From Pseudomonas karstica (GTDB taxonomy: Bacteria; Pseudomonadota; Gammaproteobacteria; Pseudomonadales; Pseudomonadaceae), in contig NZ_WLYI01000006.1 of NCBI RefSeq assembly GCF_009707515.1, forward strand, positions 118,054 to 182,053: a stretch of DNA of 64,000 nucleotides, written 5' to 3'. Below, piece after piece: positions 9,132 through 17,726 of this stretch (its first letter is position 1; every line of letters begins with the position of its first letter). Made by a program: the position numbers and the translations under genes. The notes below the pieces were generated by a model. It did no database searches. It was given only the letters and a program-made list of their open reading frames with translations, and had not been told where the DNA came from.

Positions 9132-10040
9132 TCACGACGTGGCTGCGGTGTCATTCGGGGCAACGGCCTGGGGCGCCGGCTTCTCGGGGGCGGGGACCCG
9201 CTCCAGGTGAATATTGACCCGCCGGTTCCTGGCCCGATTGGCCGAACTGGTGTTGGGCACCAACGGGTAGCGTTCGCCGTGAAAGCGCAGGGTAATCTGT
9301 GATTCGGGGATCCCGTTGGCCTTGAGGAAGTCCATCACCGCCAAACCACGACGTCGCGAGAGGTCGCGATTGGTCAGGCGATTACCGCTGTTGTCCGAGT
9401 GACCGTCCAACTGGATGTGATTGACTGTCGGATCAGCCTTGATGAACTCCAACATGACCGACAGCTTCTTCTTGGCCGCGGCGTCCAGCTCGATCCCCGC
9501 GCCAGAAAAGCCCACTTCGGCCTGTTTGATCTGCTCGAAATTCATCGGCAGCAGTTTGGCCGTGCACTGTTGATAGTCGCTGTATGCCTTATTGAACTTC
9601 ACAGGCAGCAGGCGAACCTCGGAGAAACCGCCGTCGCGGCCATAATGGCGCACCACCGGGCTGCGGCCCTCAAGCAAGCCATTGAACAGACGCCCGGCCT
9701 GGGCCTGGGAGCTGTTGAACAGCACATCGCCACTGCCGACCTGCACTGCGCCGAGGTTGATGTCACCTCGGCCCGGCTGCCACGGCGCGGCTGCCGCCAA
9801 CAAGGTGGCCGAGCCAACACCCAGCGAGCCGTTATAAGCTTTCAGACGAAACGTCGCCTGCTCGCCGGCCTGGCGCACGAACTCACCCGAACCGAAATCG
9901 GTGATCGGTTGGGTCAAGCGACACTCAAACTTATCACCCGCAACCTTCCACTCGATATTCTCCAGCCGCGTCTGGAACGTGAGGGCCATCGCGGGCAGGC
10001 TGGCGAACACACTGAGCAAGGCTAGATAATGCTGGCGCAC
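9132..10040 (-). CDS. motY: Flagellar motor-associated OmpA-family protein MotY
   Basis: A 302-aa secreted protein. The start is taken as the GTG at 10040, which gives a good signal peptide (VRQHYLALLSVFASLPAMA, cleavage after AMA) with a GGAG about 10 nt upstream. An earlier in-frame start would bury the signal sequence. Residues about 20-160 match the MotY N-terminal domain. Residues about 175-285 are an OmpA-like peptidoglycan-binding domain (IQLDGHSDNSGNRLTN, followed by NRRVNIHLE). In Vibrio and Pseudomonas, MotY stabilises the stator around the motor. Synteny with PA3526 between argG and divergent pyrC supports the call. The C-terminus has a Pro/Ala-rich tail. Confidence 0.92.
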   Translation of the reverse strand: MRQHYLALLSVFASLPAMALTFQTRLENIEWKVAGDKFECRLTQPITDFGSGEFVRQAGEQATFRLKAYNGSLGVGSATLLAAAAPWQPGRGDINLGAVQVGSGDVLFNSSQAQAGRLFNGLLEGRSPVVRHYGRDGGFSEVRLLPVKFNKAYSDYQQCTAKLLPMNFEQIKQAEVGFSGAGIELDAAAKKKLSVMLEFIKADPTVNHIQLDGHSDNSGNRLTNRDLSRRRGLAVMDFLKANGIPESQITLRFHGERYPLVPNTSSANRARNRRVNIHLERVPAPEKPAPQAVAPNDTAATS

Positions 10041-10197
10041 GGGAGGCTCCACAGGTTTGCTACAACACAACAAGGCGTCATGCATCGTTAAGGCATACCC
10101 AGGGATATCGGTCGCCTCCTGCAAAACTTGATAGCGAGTGCCTGCAAGAGTCTTTTCCGGTAGCATTCCCACCAGATTTACCCGCCTGGAATCCCCA

Positions 10198-11244
10198 ATG
10201 TCCGACCGCCTGACCCTGCTGCGTCCCGACGACTGGCATATTCATCTTCGCGATGGTGCAGCGTTGCCCCAAACCGTGGCCGATGTAGCGCGTACGTTTG
10301 GCCGCGCCATCATCATGCCTAACCTGGTACCTCCGGTGCGTAACGCCGCGCAAGCCGATGCCTATCGCCAGCGTATCCTCGCTGCACGACCCGCCGGCAG
10401 CCGCTTCGAACCGTTGATGGTGCTTTACCTGACCGACCGTACCCAGCCCGAAGAGATTCGTGAGGCGAAGGCCTGCGGTTTCGTCCATGCCGCCAAGCTG
10501 TACCCGGCCGGCGCGACCACCAACTCCGACTCCGGCGTGACCAGTATCGACAAGATACTGCCGGCGATAGAAGCCATGGCTGAAGTTGGCATGCCGCTGC
10601 TGATCCATGGCGAAGTCACCCGTGGCGATGTCGACGTGTTTGATCGCGAGAAGATCTTCATCGACGAGCACATGCGCCGTCTGGTCGAGTTGTTCCCTAC
10701 GCTCAAAGTGGTGTTCGAGCACATCACCACGGCCGATGCCGTACAGTTCGTCACCGAAGCTTCGGCCAACGTCGGCGCGACCATCACTGCACATCACCTG
10801 CTGTATAACCGCAACCACATGCTGGTGGGCGGGATTCGGCCGCACTTCTACTGCCTGCCGATCCTCAAGCGCAACACCCATCAGGTTGCCTTGCTCGATG
10901 CCGCCACCAGTGGCAATGAGAAGTTCTTCCTCGGCACCGACTCGGCGCCCCACGCCCAGCACGCCAAGGAAGCGGCGTGCGGCTGTGCCGGCTGCTACAC
11001 CGCCTATGCAGCGATTGAGTTGTACGCCGAGGCGTTCGAACAGCGCAATGCGCTGGACAAGCTTGAGGGTTTCGCCAGCCTCAATGGCCCACGGTTCTAC
11101 GGCCTGCCGGCGAATACCGAGCACATTACCCTGGTCCGTGAAGACTGGACCGCCCCTGCCACCCTGCCATTTGGCGAGCTGACCGTCATCCCGCTGCGCG
11201 CCGGTGAAACACTGCGCTGGCGCCTGCTGGAGGAACACCTGTGA
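10198..11244 (+). CDS. pyrC: Dihydroorotase, E. coli type
   Basis: A 348-aa zinc enzyme that cyclises carbamoyl-aspartate to dihydroorotate in pyrimidine synthesis. The metal ligands are visible: [11 protein letters not shown] (HxH), the carboxylated lysine in [29 protein letters not shown] and the catalytic Asp in GTDSAPHA. I chose the ATG at 10198 ([14 protein letters not shown]); the frame is open further upstream, but the family begins here. The stop overlaps the start of rnt (GTGA), so the two are translationally coupled. It is the active single-domain type, not the inactive PyrC' partner of aspartate transcarbamoylase. Confidence 0.97.
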   Translation: MSDRLTLLRPDDWHIHLRDGAALPQTVADVARTFGRAIIMPNLVPPVRNAAQADAYRQRILAARPAGSRFEPLMVLYLTDRTQPEEIREAKACGFVHAAKLYPAGATTNSDSGVTSIDKILPAIEAMAEVGMPLLIHGEVTRGDVDVFDREKIFIDEHMRRLVELFPTLKVVFEHITTADAVQFVTEASANVGATITAHHLLYNRNHMLVGGIRPHFYCLPILKRNTHQVALLDAATSGNEKFFLGTDSAPHAQHAKEAACGCAGCYTAYAAIELYAEAFEQRNALDKLEGFASLNGPRFYGLPANTEHITLVREDWTAPATLPFGELTVIPLRAGETLRWRLLEEHL

Positions 11245-11915
11245 GTGAAGACCATTTCGACGACGAACACGAAGGTCATGGGGGTGGCGGTTCGCGCCAC
11301 CCGATGGCCGAACGCTTTCGTGGCTACCTGCCCGTGGTCATTGACGTAGAAACCGGCGGTTTCAACTGTGCCACCGATGCCTTGCTGGAAATTGCCGCTA
11401 CCACCATCGGCATGGATGAACAGGGTTTTGTGTTCCCGGAACACACCCACTTCTTCCGCGTCGAGCCATTCGAAGGCGCCAACATCGAAGCGGCGGCCCT
11501 GGAGTTCACCGGGATCAAGCTCGACCATCCGCTGCGCATGGCCGTCAGCGAGGAAGCGGCACTGACCGACATTTTCCGTGGCGTGCGCAAGGCCTTGAAG
11601 GCCAACGGTTGTAAACGCGCAATCCTGGTAGGTCACAACAGTAGCTTCGACCTCGGCTTTTTGAACGCCGCCGTGACGCGCCTGGATATGAAACGCAATC
11701 CCTTTCACCCATTCTCCAGCTTCGACACCGCGACCCTGGCTGGCTTGGCCTATGGTCAAACCGTGCTGGCGAAAGCCTGCCAGGCTGCCGGTATCGACTT
11801 CGACGGTCGTGAAGCCCACTCGGCTCGCTACGACACCGAGAAGACCGCCGACCTGTTCTGCGGCATCGTCAACCGCTGGAAACAGATGGGCGGCTGGGAA
11901 GACTTCAACGACTGA
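11241..11915 (+). CDS. rnt: Ribonuclease T
   Basis: A 224-aa DEDDh 3'-5' exoribonuclease that trims tRNA CCA ends and other structured RNAs. The three exonuclease motifs are [11 protein letters not shown] (Asp, Glu), [12 protein letters not shown] (Asp) and [14 protein letters not shown] (His, Asp). It starts at a GTG overlapping the pyrC stop. The N-terminus is slightly extended and His/Asp/Glu-rich. A shared terminator separates it from the convergent peroxiredoxin gene. Confidence 0.97.
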   Translation: MSEDHFDDEHEGHGGGGSRHPMAERFRGYLPVVIDVETGGFNCATDALLEIAATTIGMDEQGFVFPEHTHFFRVEPFEGANIEAAALEFTGIKLDHPLRMAVSEEAALTDIFRGVRKALKANGCKRAILVGHNSSFDLGFLNAAVTRLDMKRNPFHPFSSFDTATLAGLAYGQTVLAKACQAAGIDFDGREAHSARYDTEKTADLFCGIVNRWKQMGGWEDFND

Positions 11916-11932
11916 GGTTGAATCCCGCGCAT

Positions 11933-11965
11933 AAAAAAACCGGCCCTCTCAGGCCGGTTTTTTTA
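11933..11965. terminator. Bidirectional terminator between rnt and the peroxiredoxin gene
   Basis: Stem ACCGGCC / GGCCGGT with a 6-nt loop. It is flanked by a run of A on the left and a run of T on the right, so it can serve both convergent transcripts. Confidence 0.93.
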
Positions 11966-11980
11966 TGCCGCTAAACTGGC

Positions 11981-12583
11981 TTACAGCTTGCCAGCGTTCT
12001 CGGTCAGGTAAGCCGCAACGCCTTCTGGCGAAGCGTTCATGCCTTTGTCGCCTTTTTTCCAGTTGGCAGGGCAAACTTCGCCGTGCTCTTCGTGGAATTG
12101 CAGGGCGTCGACCAGGCGGATCAGTTCTTCCATGTTACGGCCCAACGGCAGGTCGTTGATGATCTGCGAGCGGACAACGCCCTTGTCGTCGATCAGGAAC
12201 GCGCCACGGAAAGCCACGCCGCCTTCGGACTCAACGTCGTAGGCCTTGGCGATGTCGTGCTTCATGTCGGCAGCCATGGTGTATTTGACTTTGCCGATGC
12301 CGCCATCATTGATGGCAGTGTTGCGCCAAGCGTTGTGGGTGAAATGGGAGTCGATGGAAACCGCTACCACTTCTACGTTACGCGCCTTGAAATCGTCCAT
12401 GCGGTGATCCAGAGCGATCAGCTCCGATGGGCAGACGAAGGTGAAGTCCAGCGGGTAGAAGAACACCAGGCCATATTTGCCTTTGATGGCTTCAGACAGT
12501 TTGAAGCTGTCTACGATTTCGCCATTGCCGAGGACGGCAGGTACGTCGAAATCCGGGGCTTGTTTGCCGACGAGTACGCTCAT
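11981..12583 (-). CDS. Typical 2-Cys peroxiredoxin (AhpC/Tsa family)
   Basis: A 200-aa thiol peroxidase that reduces H2O2 and organic peroxides. The peroxidatic Cys51 lies in DFTFVCPSE and the resolving Cys171 in GEVCPANW, the hallmark of typical 2-Cys enzymes that form disulfide-linked dimers. No AhpF lies nearby, so thioredoxin is the likely reductant. The position matches PA3529. It is divergent from bfd across about 240 bp that also carries a Fur-like site. Confidence 0.96.
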   Translation of the reverse strand: MSVLVGKQAPDFDVPAVLGNGEIVDSFKLSEAIKGKYGLVFFYPLDFTFVCPSELIALDHRMDDFKARNVEVVAVSIDSHFTHNAWRNTAINDGGIGKVKYTMAADMKHDIAKAYDVESEGGVAFRGAFLIDDKGVVRSQIINDLPLGRNMEELIRLVDALQFHEEHGEVCPANWKKGDKGMNASPEGVAAYLTENAGKL

Positions 12584-12752
12584 TGGATATCTCCTGATGA
12601 TGTAGTGACTGAAGTAAAAGGACCGACCTCAAGCCTGCCTTATATAAACGACAAGCCTGTGACGCGATCACGCTTCGTGAAGACTGACCATCATACACTG
12701 AAAAAACCGTTCGTCAGCGCACAGCCCACTCGGGCGCAAAGACTTGAGAAAC

Positions 12753-12771
12753 TACTTTGACAATCATTCTC
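12753..12771 (+). promoter_or_regulatory. Candidate Fur box upstream of bfd
   Basis: The 19-mer starting TACTTTGACAATCATTCTC matches the Fur consensus GATAATGATAATCATTATC at 13 of 19 positions by hand alignment. The right half (AATCATT) is strongest. It lies 53-71 bp before the bfd ATG, where an iron repressor would cover the promoter. bfd is iron-starvation-induced in pseudomonads. Confidence 0.6.
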
Positions 12772-12823
12772 GTTAACATTAAGATCCATCGCACTTAAGC
12801 CTAAACCGCGATGGTTCTCCCTT

Positions 12824-13042
12824 ATGTATGTCTGCCTCTGCACTGGCGTCACCGACGGACAAATCCGCGAAGCAATCTACGAAGGTTGCTGCAGCTACAA
12901 GGAAGTGCGTGAAACCACCGGCGTTGCCAGCCAATGCGGCAAATGTGCCTGCCTGGCCAAGCAAGTGGTACGGGAAACCCTGACGCAGCTGCAGACTGCC
13001 CAGGCCGCGATCCCCTACTCGGCAGAATTTACACACGCTTAA
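12824..13042 (+). CDS. bfd: Bacterioferritin-associated ferredoxin
   Basis: A 72-aa [2Fe-2S] protein that docks on bacterioferritin and passes electrons through its heme to release stored iron. The four cluster cysteines are visible as CLC (residues 4 and 6) and CGKCAC near residue 38-43. It precedes bfrB by 200 bp, with its own terminator in between and an upstream Fur-like site. Bfd and BfrB are therefore separately controlled: Bfd is expected in low iron, bacterioferritin in iron sufficiency. Matches PA3530. Confidence 0.96.
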   Translation: MYVCLCTGVTDGQIREAIYEGCCSYKEVRETTGVASQCGKCACLAKQVVRETLTQLQTAQAAIPYSAEFTHA

Positions 13043-13059
13043 AACAACGTGTTTTAAAG

Positions 13060-13086
13060 AACCGGACTTAGTGTCCGGTTTTTTTA
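13060..13086 (+). terminator. Terminator after bfd
   Basis: Stem AACCGGAC / GTCCGGTT with a short TTAGT loop, followed by a run of T. It uncouples bfd from bfrB. Confidence 0.92.
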
Positions 13087-13243
13087 TGCCTTGAATTCAA
13101 CCAGTTAGCACCAAGACGCGGAACACAAACATTCTTATTCCGATTAATTTTCATTTATTATTCAATAACTTAGGTTTGACAGTAGTATTTACCCAGCTCA
13201 AACTCCACCCTATATACAGTTAACACAGGGCAGGACCCCAATC

Positions 13244-13714
13244 ATGAAAGGCGACATTACAGTCATCCAGCATCTCAACAAGATCCTTGCCAATGAACTG
13301 GTCGCGATCAATCAATACTTCCTGCATGCACGTATGTATGAAGATTGGGGCCTGGAAAAGCTGGGCAAGCATGAGTACAAAGAATCCATCCAGGCTATGA
13401 AAGACGCAGACAAGCTGATCAAGCGCATTCTGTTCCTGGAAGGCCTGCCGAACGTCCAGGACTTGGGCAAGCTGCACATCGGCGAGCACACCCAGGAAAT
13501 GATCACCTGCGACCTGGGCATCGAACGCAAAAGCCACAGCGATCTCAAGGCTGCCATCGTTCATTGCGAAACCAATGGCGACTTCGGCAGCCGTGAACTG
13601 CTGGAAGATATCCTCGAAGATCAGGAAGAGCATATCGACTGGCTGGAAACCCAACAGGGCCTGATCGACAAAGTGACCCTCGAGAACTATCTGCAATCGC
13701 AGATGGGGGAGTAA
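13244..13714 (+). CDS. bfrB: Bacterioferritin, heme-binding subunit with altered ferroxidase site
   Basis: A 156-aa ferritin-like four-helix protein that normally assembles into a 24-mer storing iron. The heme-ligating Met52 is present (SIQAMKDADK). Of the six residues that form the di-iron ferroxidase centre in E. coli and P. aeruginosa Bfr (E18, E51, H54, E94, E127, H130), E18, E94 and H130 are kept. Position 51 is Ala, 54 is Asp and 127 is Gln (ILEDQEEH). The gene therefore seems to encode a heme-carrying subunit with a crippled ferroxidase site, which may need a second, catalytic subunit encoded elsewhere. Context (bfd upstream, grxD downstream) matches PA3531. Confidence 0.95.
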   Translation: MKGDITVIQHLNKILANELVAINQYFLHARMYEDWGLEKLGKHEYKESIQAMKDADKLIKRILFLEGLPNVQDLGKLHIGEHTQEMITCDLGIERKSHSDLKAAIVHCETNGDFGSRELLEDILEDQEEHIDWLETQQGLIDKVTLENYLQSQMGE

Positions 13715-13719
13715 GCCTA

Positions 13720-13746
13720 TAGGCGCGAGCTTGCTCGCTCCTACAT
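13720..13746. repeat. Single REP element
   Basis: Contains GCGAGCTTGCTCGCTCCTACA, the same core as the paired REPs at 18.8 and 28.4 kb, but only one copy. It lies just after the bfrB stop. Confidence 0.75.
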
Positions 13747-13756
13747 AGCGCCCACT

Positions 13757-13795
13757 AAAAAGCCCCGCTCTCGTATAGAGAAGCGGGGCTTTTTA
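13757..13795. terminator. Bidirectional terminator between bfrB and grxD
   Basis: Stem AAAAGCCCCGCT / AGCGGGGCTTTT with an internal imperfect TCTC/GAGA extension. It has A-rich and T-rich flanks and serves convergent genes. Confidence 0.92.
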
Positions 13796-13812
13796 TTGCC
13801 AAACCTGAAAAA

Positions 13813-14154
13813 TCAGGCTTCAGTCTTGTCCACAGCCGCTTTTGCGGACGCGTCCTTGACCAACGTTTGCAACGAACCATCAGCTGCCATTTCAGTGATG
13901 ATGTCGCTACCACCGACCAACTCACCAGCAACCCACAACTGCGGGAAAGTAGGCCAATTGGCGTACTTGGGCAGGTTGGCACGGATTTCCGGGTTCTGCA
14001 GAATGTCCACGTAAGCGAATTTCTCGCCACACGCCATAATGGCCTGGGAGGCCTTCGCGGAGAAGCCACACTGAGGGGCATTGGGTGCGCCCTTCATGTA
14101 AAGCAGAATGGTGTTGTTGGCAATCTGCTCTTTAATCGTTTCGATGATATCCAT
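13813..14154 (-). CDS. grxD: Monothiol glutaredoxin Grx4/GrxD
   Basis: A 113-aa CGFS-type glutaredoxin; the active site PQCGFS has Cys29. In this family the protein dimerises around a glutathione-ligated [2Fe-2S] cluster and works in Fe-S delivery and iron sensing with BolA. The WP(T)FPQLWVAGELVGGSDI segment supplies the cis-proline and glutathione contacts. Its place beside bfd and bfrB makes a small iron-handling neighbourhood. Confidence 0.97.
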   Translation of the reverse strand: MDIIETIKEQIANNTILLYMKGAPNAPQCGFSAKASQAIMACGEKFAYVDILQNPEIRANLPKYANWPTFPQLWVAGELVGGSDIITEMAADGSLQTLVKDASAKAAVDKTEA

Positions 14155-14254
14155 GGAGCACCTCGACAGAAACTTTGCGACTCACGGGTCGGCACGGTGG
14201 CGCATTGTAGCGTAAAAGCCTGACCGGGTGCTCGGACTCCCCGACAGACAAACG

Positions 14255-16363
14255 TCACGCCGCCTCCACCCGCACCGGTACGCCATTTAACGCCGCATTG
14301 CCCGACAACTCATCCAAATGCCGCTCATCGGTCAGATCATTGGCACTCGCTCCAGGTTGTCCGCTGGCAATGCTCATCTGCACACCTGGGCGGCCGTGCC
14401 CCCAACCATGAGGCAGGCTGACAACACCTGGCATCATGTCCAGGCTGGCCATCACCTCCACCTCAATCATGCCGATCCGCGAACTGATACGCACCCGCTG
14501 GCCATCGCTCAACTGACGCTGGGCCAGGTCTTCGGGATGCATCAATAACTGGTGCCGTGGCTTGCCCTTCACCAGGCGATGGTAGTTATGCATCCAGGAA
14601 TTATTGCTGCGCACATGACGACGGCCGATCAGCAGCAACTCGTCCACGGTGGGCAAAGGCTGCGCAGCGAAGCGCGCAAGATCCGCCAGGATCACCGCAG
14701 GCGCGGCCTGCACTTGGCCGTTGAGCGTTTTCAGGCGCCCAGCGAGATTGGCCTTGAGCGGCCCCAGGTCCAGACCATGGGGGTAATCAGCCAAGGCCGC
14801 CACCGATAACTTATGGCTGGATGCATCGCCATACACCCCGGCCCGTATACCGAAGTCGATCATCTGCGCCGGCGGCAGAGTTGGCTTGAGGGCATTGCCG
14901 GTCTTCGCCGCAAACGCCTGGGCCAGCCCGACAAAGATTTCCCAGTCATGCAATGCGCCTTCAGGCTTAGGCAGAATCGCGCGATTGAAGCGGGTGACAT
15001 TGCGCACCGCAAACATATTGAAAGTGGTGTCGTAGTGATCGTTTTCCAGCGCCGAAGTGGAAGGCAGGATCAGATCGGCATAACGCGTGGTTTCATTGAT
15101 ATAGAGGTCGATGCAGACCATGAACTCCAGGCCGTCCAACGCCTGCTCCAACTGACGCCCATTAGGCGTCGATAGTACCGGATTGCCTGCCACCGTCACC
15201 AAGGCGCGGATTTGCCCTTCGCCCTCGGTGAGCATTTCTTCGGCCAGGGCAGACACAGGTAACTCGCCAGCGTATTCCGGACGCCCGGACACCCGGCTCT
15301 GCCAGCGATTGAAATGCCCACCGGAAGTGGCCGCCACCAGATCCACCGCAGGCGTGGTGCACAAGGCCCCACCCACGCGGTCCAGATTGCCGGTCACCAG
15401 GTTAATCAGTTGTACCAACCAATGGCAGAGCGTACCGAAGGCTTGGGTCGAGACCCCCATCCGCCCATAACAAACCGCCTTGTCGGCAGCGGCAAAGTCC
15501 CGCGCCAATTGGCGGATCTGCTCGGCCGGCACCGCACTTTGGCGGCTCATGGCCTCTGCGGTAAACCCGGCAACCGCGCGACGCACATCTTCCAAGCCTT
15601 CAACCAGCAAGTGGCTGTCACGGGTCAGGTTCTCGGTGAATAAGGTATTGAGCAGCCCGAACAACAGCGCTGCATCGCCACCGGGACGTACGAAGATATG
15701 CTGATCGGCGATCGCTGCTGTTTCGCTGCGTCGAGGGTCGACCACCACCACTTTGCCGCCACGAGCCTGGATGGCTTTCAGGCGTTTTTCCACATCCGGC
15801 ACGGTCATGATGCTGCCGTTGGATGCCAGTGGGTTGCCCCCCAGAATCAGCATGAAGTCGGTATGATCAATGTCTGGAATCGGCAGCAGCAAACCATGGC
15901 CGTACATCAGGTGACTGGTAAGGTGGTGGGGCAACTGGTCCACCGAGGTGGCAGAAAAACGATTACGCGTCTTGAGCTGGCCCAGAAAGTAGTTGCTGTG
16001 GGTCATCAAGCCGTAGTTGTGCACGCTGGGGTTACCCTGGTACACCGCCACCGCGTTCTGCCCATGACGAGCCTGAACCCCCGCCAGCCGCTCGGCCACC
16101 AGGGCAAAGGCCTCGTCCCAGGGGATCGGTTGCCATTCGCTGCCTACCCGCAGCATGGGCTGGTGCAGGCGGTCCGGATCGTTCTGGATGTCTTGCAGGG
16201 CTACGGCCTTGGGGCAGATATGACCACGACTGAAGCTGTCCAACGGGTCGCCCTTGATTGAGGTAATCGCGAGGCTGCCGTCTTCGGCTTGGGTGGTTTC
16301 CAGAGTCAAGCCACAAATGGCTTCGCACAGGTGGCAGGCACGGTGGTGGAGAGTCTTGGTCAT
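14255..16363 (-). CDS. Molybdopterin-dependent oxidoreductase (DMSO reductase superfamily)
   Basis: A 702-aa catalytic-subunit-like protein. The start is taken at MTKTLHHRACHLCEAICGL; a longer open frame precedes it but without family similarity. N-terminal cysteines CHLCEAIC, then CPKA near residue 55, fit a [4Fe-4S] site. Bis-MGD binding blocks include QGNPSVHNYG, ILGGNPLASNGS and, at the C-terminus, SLPHGWGHGRPG. At the expected Mo-ligand region I read NRFSATSVDQLPHHLTS with no Cys or selenocysteine, so Ser or Asp is the probable ligand. There is no Tat signal and no partner subunit nearby, so it is likely cytoplasmic and single-subunit. Substrate unknown. Confidence 0.85.
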   Translation of the reverse strand: MTKTLHHRACHLCEAICGLTLETTQAEDGSLAITSIKGDPLDSFSRGHICPKAVALQDIQNDPDRLHQPMLRVGSEWQPIPWDEAFALVAERLAGVQARHGQNAVAVYQGNPSVHNYGLMTHSNYFLGQLKTRNRFSATSVDQLPHHLTSHLMYGHGLLLPIPDIDHTDFMLILGGNPLASNGSIMTVPDVEKRLKAIQARGGKVVVVDPRRSETAAIADQHIFVRPGGDAALLFGLLNTLFTENLTRDSHLLVEGLEDVRRAVAGFTAEAMSRQSAVPAEQIRQLARDFAAADKAVCYGRMGVSTQAFGTLCHWLVQLINLVTGNLDRVGGALCTTPAVDLVAATSGGHFNRWQSRVSGRPEYAGELPVSALAEEMLTEGEGQIRALVTVAGNPVLSTPNGRQLEQALDGLEFMVCIDLYINETTRYADLILPSTSALENDHYDTTFNMFAVRNVTRFNRAILPKPEGALHDWEIFVGLAQAFAAKTGNALKPTLPPAQMIDFGIRAGVYGDASSHKLSVAALADYPHGLDLGPLKANLAGRLKTLNGQVQAAPAVILADLARFAAQPLPTVDELLLIGRRHVRSNNSWMHNYHRLVKGKPRHQLLMHPEDLAQRQLSDGQRVRISSRIGMIEVEVMASLDMMPGVVSLPHGWGHGRPGVQMSIASGQPGASANDLTDERHLDELSGNAALNGVPVRVEAA

Positions 16364-16805
16364 GGCCAGTCTCTTTATCAGGGCATTGGCCAACTATGGC
16401 CCGCGACTGCCAGAGGCGCCAGCAACGTTCGTCTTGTGAATCGAAGAGCATCAAGCCAGGCCATGACCAAGCATTAGAAAATGTTTCAAAAAAACCGCCA
16501 CCCCTCATTCATGGCCCTCAAATCCGGCAAAACCTGGCCTGCAACCGCCTTTGCGCATTGCAAAAGTGCGCAACGCCAGTGTACAAATAACCCGCTGCTG
16601 TCAGGATCCAGGCTTCAAAGCGTTATCCCCGCGCCCTTGAACACCCCTAAAAACCGTAGCCCTATTGGTAAGACGCGACATTTAATTATAAGATCGCGCC
16701 TTCCCCTATTTCGTCGCCCCGTGCGGCTTTCGCCGCAGGTCTCGCCCGTTGTCACAATAAACAAGGCTTTGAGTATCTGCGGTCTGTTGCAAAAGGTAGT
16801 TAATG
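16364..16805. other. Intergenic region with argF and oxidoreductase promoters
   Basis: About 440 bp between divergent genes. Apart from the candidate ArgR site I see no gene; the short frames open here lack SD sequences and family similarity. The AT-rich segment ATTTAATTATAAGAT around 16680-16694 is the likely argF promoter core. Confidence 0.6.
16665..16680 (-). promoter_or_regulatory. Candidate ArgR half-site upstream of argF
   Basis: On the minus strand the sequence reads TGTCGC, then eight bases, then AA. This is the pseudomonad ArgR consensus TGTCGC-N8-AA as I remember it. It lies about 125 bp before the argF ATG and just upstream of the AT-rich presumptive promoter. ArgR represses argF in P. 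aeruginosa. Confidence 0.55.
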
Positions 16806-17726
16806 ATGAGCGCAAGGCACTTTCTCTCCCTGATGGATTGCACGCCCGAAGAGCTGGTCAGCGTGATCCGTCGAGGCATTGAGCTTAAAGACCTGCGTAA
16901 TCGCGGCGTACTGTTCGAGCCTTTGAAAAACCGCGTACTCGGAATGATTTTCGAGAAGTCGTCCACCCGCACCCGCCTGTCTTTCGAAGCCGGGATGATC
17001 CAGCTCGGCGGCCAGGCCATCTTCCTCTCGCCGCGAGATACCCAACTGGGCCGTGGCGAACCGATCAGCGATTGCGCCATCGTCATGTCGCGCATGCTCG
17101 ATGCGGTGATGATTCGTACCTTCGCCCATAGCACGCTGACCGAGTTTGCCGCCAACTCCCGGGTACCCGTGATCAACGGCCTGTCTGACGATTTGCATCC
17201 CTGCCAACTGCTGGCCGACATGCAAACCTTCCTTGAACATCGCGGCTCGATCAAGGGCAAGACCGTGGCCTGGATCGGCGATGGCAACAACATGTGCAAC
17301 AGCTATATAGAAGCGGCAATCCAGTTCGACTTCCACTTGCGCATTGCCTGCCCTGAAGGCTATGAGCCGGCGGCTGAATTCCTCGCCAAGGCCGATGGCC
17401 GTGTGCAAATCCTTCGCGACCCACGGGACGCGGTGGCTGGCGCCCATCTGGTGAGTACGGACGTCTGGACCTCCATGGGCCAGGAAGACGAAACCGCCAA
17501 GCGCCTGGCGCTGTTCGCACCATTCCAGGTGACCCGCGCCCTGCTCGACCTGGCCGCGCCAGATGTGCTGTTCATGCATTGCCTACCAGCCCACCGGGGC
17601 GAAGAAATCAGCCTCGACCTGCTGGACGATCAACGATCAGTGGCCTGGGACCAGGCGGAAAACCGTCTGCACGCACAAAAGGCCTTGCTTGAGTTCCTGG
17701 TTCCACCTGCATACCACCACGCATGA
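16806..17726 (+). CDS. argF: Anabolic ornithine carbamoyltransferase
   Basis: A 306-aa enzyme making citrulline from ornithine and carbamoyl phosphate. The carbamoyl-phosphate loop is SSTRTR, the ornithine/CP region LSDDLHPCQ, and the C-terminal substrate motif HCLPAHRG. I start at the second of two tandem ATG codons ([11 protein letters not shown], as in other pseudomonads); an AGG precedes both. It is the anabolic type by sequence start and context. It overlaps the downstream ABC ATPase by 4 bp (ATGA). This coupling with a transporter ATPase is conserved (PA3537-PA3538). Confidence 0.97.
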   Translation: MSARHFLSLMDCTPEELVSVIRRGIELKDLRNRGVLFEPLKNRVLGMIFEKSSTRTRLSFEAGMIQLGGQAIFLSPRDTQLGRGEPISDCAIVMSRMLDAVMIRTFAHSTLTEFAANSRVPVINGLSDDLHPCQLLADMQTFLEHRGSIKGKTVAWIGDGNNMCNSYIEAAIQFDFHLRIACPEGYEPAAEFLAKADGRVQILRDPRDAVAGAHLVSTDVWTSMGQEDETAKRLALFAPFQVTRALLDLAAPDVLFMHCLPAHRGEEISLDLLDDQRSVAWDQAENRLHAQKALLEFLVPPAYHHA

